Source: Bacteroidota bacterium
GTDB taxonomy: Bacteria; Bacteroidota; Bacteroidia; Bacteroidales; B39-G9
Reading direction: 5' to 3'
DNA: 5,497 bases
NCBI GenBank assembly: GCA_003648455.1
Contig: QMPG01000234.1
Span: 1-5,497 of the forward strand
How positions within the stretch are numbered: position 1 is the stretch's first letter; every line of letters starts with the position of its first letter. The notes beneath the pieces are model-generated. The model worked only from the letters and a program-made list of their open reading frames with translations, did not search any database and had not been told where the DNA came from. The translations under genes were made by a program, and so were the position numbers. Positions 1-5,497 of this stretch are shown piece by piece.

Positions 1-168
1 AAATTAAAAAAAGAATTAGATTTAAAATTAAAATATTTTACCCAAAGACTTGTTAAGGACAAAAAAAGATATTTATTTAATATTCTTCTTGTGAAAAAAT
101 TGGGTTTAAAAGAAAGTTTTAAAATATTATTCAAAAAAAAAATAGTTCTTTTTAAACAAATAAAATAA
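1..168 (+). CDS. C-terminal end of an unidentified basic protein (partial)
   Basis: Frame 1 is open from the first base of the window to a TAA at 166-168, giving 55 residues whose N-terminal part lies outside the window. The visible tail is strongly basic, with many Lys, and has alternating hydrophobic stretches (for example RYLFNILLVKKLGL at about residues 23-36, then a Lys-rich segment). No catalytic motif is present, so the function cannot be named. It sits 5 bases ahead of a glycosyltransferase gene on the same strand and its composition matches its neighbours, so it is probably co-transcribed. Basic amphipathic tails of this kind are common at the C-termini of membrane-associated glycosyltransferases, which makes another glycosyltransferase a reasonable guess but no more. 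It contains an A10 tract at 133-142. The call that this is coding is fairly sure, given the uninterrupted frame and the tight junction with the next gene. Confidence 0.6.
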   Translation, partial: KLKKELDLKLKYFTQRLVKDKKRYLFNILLVKKLGLKESFKILFKKKIVLFKQIK

Positions 169-173
169 TATTC

Positions 174-1340
174 TTGGAAGAAAATACTTCATATATTGTA
201 ATTACTTTGCCTTATAGAGAAGGAGGTGTTTCGGCTATTGTTCGCAATATCTTAAATTTTATAAATCATAAAGAATTATTTTTTCAGGTCATTCTTGTGA
301 AAAACTTGAGAGATAAAAACGACGAAAAACCAGACAATTTTGATACCGATATTACAACTGTTTTTGAATACTCGTCCTTGGAAAATAAATATTTTGTTTT
401 TAAACGTTTTTGTAAAATAATTCCCAAAAATGCACTTATTATAACTAATGATTATTTTGAATTACAAGCATTAAACACTATAAAAAGAAAAAACAAAACA
501 ATTCATATTATCCACAGTTCCGGAGAGTATAATTTTGAAAATGTAAAAAAATATCAGGGAATTATAGACACTATCGTGAGTGTTAGTAAATATATAAAAA
601 ATAAAGCAATTGAGACTGTTGGTAAAGAAAAAATAAAACATGAATATATTTCTCAGCCTGTTCCAAATAATAACGTTACTAGAAAAATAAATAAAGAAAA
701 AACTTTAAATATCGTATTTGTAGGAAGAATAACCGAAGAAAAAGGTATTTTTGATTTGCCTCAAATAGATAGCTTGTTGAAACAAAAAAATATTGGTGTA
801 AACTGGACTATTGTAGGATTTGGAAAAGATAAAAATCAGTTACAAAAAACTTGGAATAACAAAAATGTTATTTGGAAGGGAAAATTAACAAATAAAGAGG
901 TGTATGAAATTTATCTTAAAAATGATATTGTTATTTTGCCCTCTCATGCCGAAGGTTTTCCTGTGGTAATAATAGAAGCTATGAAAATAGGTTTAGTACC
1001 CCTTGTGTCAGATTTGCCCAGCGGAATACCCGAAATAATAAAAAATGGAGTAAATGGTTTTACGTTTCCAGTTAATGCACCAAATAAGTATGCAGATGTT
1101 ATTGAGAAAATAGATGTTGACAGAAATTTATTGGAGAAATTAAAAGAAAATGCAATTAAAAGTACAAATGACAATTTCAATCCGGCTGTTCAAGCAGATA
1201 AGTACAGGAAAGTAATAAACAGCCTGTTAAATGCAAAGGAAAAGGAAAAAAATTATATAAAAGATAAGCAAGGCTTTATGGATAAACCTTTTATCCCTAA
1301 TTTTATAGTTTTCCTTTTTAGAAAAATTAGAAAAAAATGA
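174..1340 (+). CDS. Glycosyltransferase family 4 (GT-B fold)
   Basis: This 388-residue protein has the normal length and layout of a GT4 retaining glycosyltransferase, which transfers a sugar from a nucleotide donor to a growing glycan on the cytoplasmic side of the membrane. The N-terminal acceptor domain carries a Gly-rich loop (REGGVS, residues 15-20) and the HIIHSSGEY strand (111-119). The C-terminal donor domain (Glycos_transf_1 type) starts near residue 177 with FVGRITEEKG (182-191), followed by IVGFG (213-217). It ends with the E-x7-E motif, E260 and E268, in AEGFPVVIIEAM, and GIPEIIKNGVNGF (284-296). A tail of about 35 residues after the fold is Lys-rich and ends in a hydrophobic/basic patch (PFIPNFIVFLFRKIRKK) that may touch the membrane. 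The start is taken as TTG at 174. There is no in-frame ATG or GTG that would keep the N-terminal domain, the frame is closed by a TAA at 153-155, and no Shine-Dalgarno precedes it. The gene lies 5 bases after the previous stop and overlaps the next gene by 4 bases. Family assignment is firm; the sugar is unknown. Confidence 0.9.
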   Translation: MEENTSYIVITLPYREGGVSAIVRNILNFINHKELFFQVILVKNLRDKNDEKPDNFDTDITTVFEYSSLENKYFVFKRFCKIIPKNALIITNDYFELQALNTIKRKNKTIHIIHSSGEYNFENVKKYQGIIDTIVSVSKYIKNKAIETVGKEKIKHEYISQPVPNNNVTRKINKEKTLNIVFVGRITEEKGIFDLPQIDSLLKQKNIGVNWTIVGFGKDKNQLQKTWNNKNVIWKGKLTNKEVYEIYLKNDIVILPSHAEGFPVVIIEAMKIGLVPLVSDLPSGIPEIIKNGVNGFTFPVNAPNKYADVIEKIDVDRNLLEKLKENAIKSTNDNFNPAVQADKYRKVINSLLNAKEKEKNYIKDKQGFMDKPFIPNFIVFLFRKIRKK

Positions 1341-2578
1341 AAAAGAAAAAAATAGCAGTTGTTGTTGCAAGTTTTCCGGCAATATCTGAAACTTTTATTA
1401 TTAACCACATTGTGGAACTAATAAAACAAGGACATAATGTTACAATTTTTTCTGATGCTTTTAATAAAACCGGAATGGTTCATAAGATTGTTGAAGATTA
1501 TAACCTTATTGAAAAAACAGTTTACAGAAAAAATCCGGGAAGAGGAATTATACGTTTTTTTAAAATATTTATAGCTTTTTTTACACACTTAAAATATTTT
1601 AAAGTTCTTATAAAATCATTTTCAAAAAAATATTATGGAAATTATGCAGTAAAGGGATACTTTTTCTTTGAAGTTTTACCTTTTTTAAAAAAAGAATATC
1701 AAGAATTTGATATTATTCATGCTCATTTTGGAAATGTTGGTAATAAAGTGAGTATGATTAAAAATTTAGGTTTATTAAAAGGAAAATTTGTAACAACTTT
1801 TTATGGTCACGATATCAACGATTATAGACAAATAAAGAGTCAAGATAATTATAAAATGTTGGAAAAATATTGTGATTATATATTATTTGTTACAAGTGAT
1901 TTGTTGGAAAAGTATGAGACAATAACTAACTCTATTATTCCTCTAACTGTTTTGCCTTCTAATATAAATCAAAAAGTATTTGTCCCCAAAAAGTATAATG
2001 CAGAGAAAAAAAAAATTATTTTTATTACAGTAGGACGTTTAATTGACTGGAAAGGGCAAAATTTGGTTATTGAAGCTATGAATTTTTTATATAAGAAAAA
2101 CCCTAATGTTAATATAAAATATCATATCGTAGGAGCCGGAGCACAAAATGAAGATGAAGAATGGCAAAAAAAAGTCCTTTATTATAAGTTGGAAAATAAA
2201 ATATTCTTTTTTGGAGCTCTTTCTCATTCGGAAGTTGCCAATAAACTAAACGAAGCAGATGTTTTTATTTTATTTGGAGTTGTAGATAAATATGGAAATA
2301 TTGATGCTCAAGCGAATGTAGTGCAAGAAGCTCAGTCTGTTGGTTTGCCCGTTATTGTGTCCGACGCAGGAGGATTACCGGAAGATATGCAAAATAATAA
2401 AACAGGTTATGTTGTTAAAGAAAAATCTATTGAAGAGTTAGTTAATAGAATGTTGTTCTTTTACAATAATCCGAATAAAATAGAAGAAATGGGGAGAAAA
2501 GCCGTTGATTTTGTGAAAAATAAGTACTCGACAAAAGTAGTCTTTAAAAAATTATTTGAAATATATGAATCACTATAA
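1337..2578 (+). CDS. Glycosyltransferase family 4, WcaL/AmsK-like branch
   Basis: This is a 413-residue GT-B enzyme. The N-terminal half shows FPAISETFI (13-21), a signature of the WcaL/AmsK/EpsD-like exopolysaccharide glycosyltransferases, then IIHAHFG (126-132) and TTFYGHDI (153-160). The donor half shows TVGRLIDWKGQ (231-241), with the Arg and Lys expected to contact the nucleotide-sugar phosphates, and HIVGAGAQ (263-270). The E-x7-E position reads DAQANVVQEA: D323 stands where Glu is usual, while E331 is kept, and SVGLPVIVSDAGGLPED follows. An aromatic, basic segment at 71-100 (IIRFFKIFIAFFTHLKYFKV and onward) looks like a membrane-surface helix rather than a true transmembrane span. The ATG shares an ATGA with the TGA of the preceding gene, which favours translational coupling. 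The gene overlaps the next one by 14 bases. An A10 tract lies at 2006-2015. The likely role is addition of one sugar to a surface polysaccharide unit; donor and linkage are unknown. The family is sure, the WcaL-like sub-branch likely. Confidence 0.9.
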   Translation: MKKKKIAVVVASFPAISETFIINHIVELIKQGHNVTIFSDAFNKTGMVHKIVEDYNLIEKTVYRKNPGRGIIRFFKIFIAFFTHLKYFKVLIKSFSKKYYGNYAVKGYFFFEVLPFLKKEYQEFDIIHAHFGNVGNKVSMIKNLGLLKGKFVTTFYGHDINDYRQIKSQDNYKMLEKYCDYILFVTSDLLEKYETITNSIIPLTVLPSNINQKVFVPKKYNAEKKKIIFITVGRLIDWKGQNLVIEAMNFLYKKNPNVNIKYHIVGAGAQNEDEEWQKKVLYYKLENKIFFFGALSHSEVANKLNEADVFILFGVVDKYGNIDAQANVVQEAQSVGLPVIVSDAGGLPEDMQNNKTGYVVKEKSIEELVNRMLFFYNNPNKIEEMGRKAVDFVKNKYSTKVVFKKLFEIYESL

Positions 2579-3515
2579 TCCAAAGGTTTCAATATTAATC
2601 CCCTTGTATAATTCGGAAAAGTATATTTCGGAAACAATAAATTCTTGTTTAAAACAAATATATAAAAATATTGAAATTATTATTGTTGATGATGGTTCGC
2701 AAGATAATTCATATGAAATAGCAAGGAAATTTGAAAACAAGAATGTAATTGTTGTCAAACAACAGAATAAAGGTGCAAGTGCAGCAAGAAATAAAGCTTT
2801 TGAAATATCAACAGGAAATTATATTCAATATTTAGATGCTGACGATTTGCTGTCCGAAGATAAAATCGAAGACCAAATTGAGATTTTCAAAGAAAACGGC
2901 GAAAGTATTGTAACTGCTTGCAGCTGGGGTGATTTTTACGGAGATATTGAGAAAACAAAGTTTAATAAAACAGAACTTTGGCAAAATTTAAAACCTGTGG
3001 AGTGGCTTGAAATTGCATGGAAAAACAGGTATATGATGCAACCGGCCTGTTTTTTAACCCCAAGAAAAATTATTGAAAAATCAGGAGGTTGGGATGAATC
3101 GTTAACATTAAATGACGATGGCGAATTTTTTTGTAGAGTAATCTTGCAGTCTTCAAAAGTAGTTTTTACAGAAGGAAAAGTATTTTATCGCAGAAATGTG
3201 GAGAATAATTTAAGCTCTCGGAGTTCTTATAAAGATGCTAAATCTCAATTAGATAGTTGCATATCATATCAAAACAATATTTTTAAAGTTGAAAGAACTG
3301 AACGAATTAAATCTGCATTAGCAAATAATTACATAAATTTTATTTATATCTTTTATAGATATCCGGATTTAGTTAAAATTGCAAAATCGAAGTTGTCAGA
3401 CTTAGGATATAGAAAAATACCGGTAGTTTTAGGAGGTGAAAAATTTAAAAAAACAGCGAAAATATTAGGATTTGAAAACACATTAAAATTAAGAAAACTT
3501 ATTACAGGAAAATAA
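2565..3515 (+). CDS. Glycosyltransferase family 2 (GT-A fold)
   Basis: Read from the ATG at 2565 this gives 316 residues, typical of single-domain GT2 inverting glycosyltransferases of polysaccharide loci. The N-terminus is the classic start KVSILIPLYNSEKYI (7-21). It is followed by EIIIVDDGSQDNS (37-49; D42/D43 bind the nucleotide), NKGASAARN (68-76), and the metal-binding DADD at 91-94 (the DxD motif). GGWDESL (174-180) and NDDGEFFCR (183-191) follow, where D184/D185 are in the usual place of the catalytic base. The C-terminal 120 residues are less conserved, with a Tyr-rich NNYINFIYIFYRYPDL stretch and a basic end; no transmembrane segment is evident. A TTG at 2556 would add three residues (MKY). 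I prefer the ATG because the fold begins only six residues later. The ATG lies inside the end of the preceding gene (14-base overlap), with no Shine-Dalgarno, so translation is probably coupled to it. The sugar donor cannot be read from the sequence. Confidence 0.9.
   Translation: MNHYNPKVSILIPLYNSEKYISETINSCLKQIYKNIEIIIVDDGSQDNSYEIARKFENKNVIVVKQQNKGASAARNKAFEISTGNYIQYLDADDLLSEDKIEDQIEIFKENGESIVTACSWGDFYGDIEKTKFNKTELWQNLKPVEWLEIAWKNRYMMQPACFLTPRKIIEKSGGWDESLTLNDDGEFFCRVILQSSKVVFTEGKVFYRRNVENNLSSRSSYKDAKSQLDSCISYQNNIFKVERTERIKSALANNYINFIYIFYRYPDLVKIAKSKLSDLGYRKIPVVLGGEKFKKTAKILGFENTLKLRKLITGK
3506..3511 (+). promoter_or_regulatory. Shine-Dalgarno-like site for the glycosyltransferase at 3516
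   Basis: AGGAAA lies four bases before the ATG at 3516, inside the last codons of the preceding gene. It is the only plausible purine-rich ribosome binding site among the five starts visible in the window, and its spacing is rather short. In an A-rich sequence this could be chance. Confidence 0.3.
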
Positions 3516-4688
3516 ATGACAAAAATTCTATACATACTTTCACACCCTATTCAATATCAGTCGCCATTACTGAAAAAAATGGCAGAACAAAAAAATATTG
3601 ATTTAAAAGTATTGTATCTTACAAAGCATACTGTCGGAGGTATCGACAAACAATTTAGAAAAAAAATAAACTGGGATACACCTTTGTTTGAAGGATACAA
3701 GTATGAATTTGTTAAAAACAGCTCGTTAAAACCCGCTGTCTCAGGTAGTTTTTGGGGACTTGTAAATTGGAGTATTGTACAAAAAATCAGAAAGGAAAAA
3801 CCGGAAATTGTAATTGTTCACGGATGGACATACTTCACAAATTGGCTAATATATTTTTTTTCATTTCTTTTTAAAGCAAAAATATGGATGCGTGCCGAAA
3901 GTCCTTTGAATCAAGAGTTAAAAAAAAGAAAAATAGTTTTGCTTATAAAAAAAATAGCCTTAAAATTTTTTCTTTTTAAAATAATAGACAAATTCCTGTA
4001 CATTGGTACACAAAACAAAAATTTTTACAAATATTATGGAGTAAATGACGAAAAATTAATTTTTGCTCCGTATGCTGTTGATAATAATATGTTTTTTTCT
4101 GAATATGAAAAGTATAAGGATAAAAAAAATCAGTTGAAAGCAGAATTAGGAATTCCAACTAATAATAAAATATTGCTTTCGGTTGGGAAATATATGAAAA
4201 AGAAAAATCCATTAGATATTATCGAAGCATTTAGTTTAGTGAAAAATTCAAAATTAACTTTGATTATGTTGGGGGAGGGAGAATTGAGACAAAAAATGGA
4301 AGATAAAATTAAAAAAGACAATATAAAAAATGTAATTTTAACAGGTTTTATAAATCAATCTGAAATCTCAAAATATTATGCTGTTGCAGATGTTCTTATT
4401 TTAGCTTCTACAATTGGAGAAACTTGGGGACTTGTTGTAAATGAAGCAATGAATTTTGGTTTGCCTGTTGTATGTTCCGATATGCCCGGTTCTGCTTATG
4501 ATTTAATTGAACATGGAAAAAATGGATTTATTTTCAAAACAGGAAATATTGATGAATTAAAGCAATATATAGAATATGTTATTGAAAATGAAGATTTTTG
4601 TAAGAATGCAATTTCTCTGTCTTTAAATAGAATTAAAGATTTTTCTTACGATGTTATTGTAGAAAATATAAACAGTTCAATATCTTAA
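3516..4688 (+). CDS. Glycosyltransferase family 4 (GT-B fold)
   Basis: This 390-residue GT4 enzyme starts at an ATG directly after the TAA of the preceding gene (zero spacing). The N-terminus ILYILSHPIQYQSPLLKKMA (4-23) and the following INWDTPLFEGYKYEFVKN (51-68) define a recognisable GT4 subgroup found in many polysaccharide loci. The donor domain shows SVGKYMKKKNPLDIIEAF (222-239), with Lys at the usual Arg position and Lys228-230 near the phosphate-binding site. It continues with IMLGEGELRQKM (250-261), the E-x7-E motif E302 and E310 in GETWGLVVNEAM, and then FGLPVVCSDMPGS. Two hydrophobic, aromatic stretches, at about 104-124 and 137-163 (the second with many Lys), suggest a monotopic association with the inner membrane. 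The upstream AGGAAA may serve as ribosome binding site. The next gene starts three bases after the stop. The role is transfer of one hexose-type sugar to a lipid-linked glycan; the exact donor is not predictable. Confidence in the family is high. Confidence 0.92.
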   Translation: MTKILYILSHPIQYQSPLLKKMAEQKNIDLKVLYLTKHTVGGIDKQFRKKINWDTPLFEGYKYEFVKNSSLKPAVSGSFWGLVNWSIVQKIRKEKPEIVIVHGWTYFTNWLIYFFSFLFKAKIWMRAESPLNQELKKRKIVLLIKKIALKFFLFKIIDKFLYIGTQNKNFYKYYGVNDEKLIFAPYAVDNNMFFSEYEKYKDKKNQLKAELGIPTNNKILLSVGKYMKKKNPLDIIEAFSLVKNSKLTLIMLGEGELRQKMEDKIKKDNIKNVILTGFINQSEISKYYAVADVLILASTIGETWGLVVNEAMNFGLPVVCSDMPGSAYDLIEHGKNGFIFKTGNIDELKQYIEYVIENEDFCKNAISLSLNRIKDFSYDVIVENINSSIS

Positions 4689-4691
4689 ATA

Positions 4692-5497
4692 ATGAATATA
4701 ATTATTGTAGGAAATTTTTATACAGGAGCTTTCGGAAGACATATTGCAGAAGTATTAACTGAAATGAAACATAATGTTTTCAGATTTGAACCCGGAATAA
4801 AATTTAAACACAATTCTATATTAGGAAAACGCTGGAATACAATTAGATATACAATGTATAATGAGGTGTTTTCTAAGATGAGTTTTGTAAAAAATAACGA
4901 TGTTAAAAAACTTTTTGTTACAGCCGAGCAAAATAAAATTGATTTAACTATTGTTCTCCACGATTATTTATCAGCATCACACGTAAAGCGATTGAAAAAT
5001 ATTACAAAATCCCCTGTTGTAATATGGTTTCCGGACGCTCTTTCAAATTTTAAAAAATCAATGTTTTTAACTGCAAATTACGATGTTCAATTTTTTGTTG
5101 ATAAATATATTTCAGATACACTAAAAACTGATTTCCGTATAAATACAGGATACTTACCTCAAGCCTGCTTTCCAAAGTATCATTTTAAAACAACACTTAC
5201 AAAAGATGAAAAACAAATATTTGGTTGTCAAATAACAAATGTTGGAAATATGTATCCCGCAAGAATTGCATTGTATCGACAGCTGACAAAATATGACATG
5301 AAAATGTGGGGAGATTTACCTCCTGTGTGGGCAGATGATGATGGAATAAAACCTATGATGCAAGGAAAACATGTACATCATGAGGAAAAATCAAAAGCAT
5401 TTAATGGAGCAAAAATAGTCTTAAATAATTTGCATCCGGCTGTCATAAATGGAATGAATAAACGAACTTTTGAAATTACAGGGTGTGGGGCTTTTCA
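4692..5497 (+). CDS. CgeB-like glycosyltransferase (partial, 3' end outside window)
   Basis: An ATG at 4692, three bases after the preceding stop, opens a frame that runs without a stop to the window end: 268 codons plus two bases. The protein begins with a Rossmann-like NIIIVGNFYTGAFGRHIAEVL (2-22). It continues with the features of the CgeB / Glyco_trans_1_2 (PF13524-like) group: VVIWFPDAL (109-117), YLPQACFPKYH (154-164), ITNVGNMYPARIALYRQL (181-198), MWGDLP (205-210), KAFNGAKIVLNNLHP (235-249) and NGMNKRTFEITGCGAF (253-268). The last motif is the most diagnostic: in this group an Asn-x-Arg-x-Phe-Glu block followed by Gly-Cys-Gly lies in the nucleotide-sugar half of a GT-B fold. About 60-100 more residues would be expected past the window edge. 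The name CgeB comes from Bacillus spore-coat glycosylation, but homologues in polysaccharide loci act simply as glycosyltransferases. It belongs to the same gene run as its left neighbours. Confidence 0.85.
   Translation, partial: MNIIIVGNFYTGAFGRHIAEVLTEMKHNVFRFEPGIKFKHNSILGKRWNTIRYTMYNEVFSKMSFVKNNDVKKLFVTAEQNKIDLTIVLHDYLSASHVKRLKNITKSPVVIWFPDALSNFKKSMFLTANYDVQFFVDKYISDTLKTDFRINTGYLPQACFPKYHFKTTLTKDEKQIFGCQITNVGNMYPARIALYRQLTKYDMKMWGDLPPVWADDDGIKPMMQGKHVHHEEKSKAFNGAKIVLNNLHPAVINGMNKRTFEITGCGAF

Larger units (their letters stand above)
1..5497 (+). other. Interior of a surface-polysaccharide glycosyltransferase operon
   Basis: Six co-directional reading frames fill nearly every base. The junctions are a 5-base gap, a 4-base overlap (ATGA), a 14-base overlap, a zero-base gap and a 3-base gap. 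There is no room between genes for a promoter or a hairpin terminator. Five of the six products are glycosyltransferases of distinct subfamilies (three GT4, one GT2, one CgeB-like). This is inferred to be one transcription unit within an O-antigen, capsule or exopolysaccharide locus. The flippase, polymerase, sugar-nucleotide and export genes that would tell which kind are outside the window. Confidence 0.75.

Noticed and set aside
221..228. AGGAGGTG, a perfect Shine-Dalgarno-like sequence that might mark a later start for the first GT4 gene.
   Set aside because: It encodes the Gly-Gly of the N-terminal loop (REGGVS). No in-frame ATG, GTG or TTG follows at a suitable distance (only ATT at 237), and a later start would remove the first strand of the fold.
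944..1180. Open frame on the - strand inside the first GT4 gene; similar - strand frames lie at 2573-2758, 3353-3535, 3976-4158 and 4130-4321.
   Set aside because: They lie antisense to strongly conserved glycosyltransferase coding sequence, have no recognisable motifs, and are expected by chance in AT-rich DNA.
1589..1602. Perfect 14-base palindrome TTAAAATATTTTAA, considered as an operator or terminator stem.
   Set aside because: It lies inside coding sequence, consists only of A and T, has no loop or following T-run, and such palindromes arise by chance at this base composition.
1547..1640. Hydrophobic, aromatic segment in the WcaL-like protein (residues 71-100), considered as a transmembrane helix.
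   Set aside because: It is interrupted by Lys, Arg and His every few residues, which fits a membrane-surface helix of a GT-B enzyme rather than a spanning segment.
2556..2564. TTG at 2556 as the start of the GT2 gene.
   Set aside because: It adds only MKY before an ATG at 2565, and the GT2 fold starts just after that ATG. It cannot be excluded, but ATG is the simpler choice.

Overview
This is a very AT-rich window (a rough estimate by eye is under one third G+C). It is a dense, single-direction run of glycosyltransferase genes, all on the + strand. It holds the tail of one gene at the left edge, four complete genes, and the first 268 codons of a fifth recognisable gene cut by the right edge. 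Intergenic gaps are 0 to 5 bases and two gene pairs overlap, so this looks like the interior of one long operon. No promoter, terminator, RNA gene, mobile element or CRISPR array is visible, and no stretch of 300 bases lacks a gene.

Organism: the low G+C, the A-rich start regions, the near absence of Shine-Dalgarno sequences (one fair candidate in front of five starts) and the flavour of the encoded proteins fit the Bacteroidetes best. This is an inference from style; no marker gene is present to prove it.

Layout: (1) bases 1-168, C-terminal 55 residues of an unidentified basic protein; (2) 174-1340, a GT4-type (GT-B fold) glycosyltransferase that apparently starts at TTG; (3) 1337-2578, a second GT4 enzyme resembling the WcaL/AmsK-like exopolysaccharide branch, joined to the previous gene by an ATGA overlap; (4) 2565-3515, a GT2 (GT-A fold) glycosyltransferase overlapping the previous gene by 14 bases; (5) 3516-4688, a third GT4 enzyme; (6) 4692-end, a CgeB-like glycosyltransferase, truncated by the window.

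How they work together: five different glycosyltransferases in a row, with no sugar-nucleotide synthesis, flippase, polymerase or ligase gene in view, is the usual appearance of the middle of a surface polysaccharide locus (O-antigen, capsule, exopolysaccharide or glycoprotein glycan). Each enzyme would add one sugar in turn to a lipid-linked precursor at the cytoplasmic face of the inner membrane. Donor and acceptor sugars cannot be read from the sequence. I see no convincing new system. The points worth a second look are the non-ATG start of gene 2, an Asp in place of the first Glu of the E-x7-E motif in gene 3, the CgeB-like partner at the right edge, and two A10 tracts.
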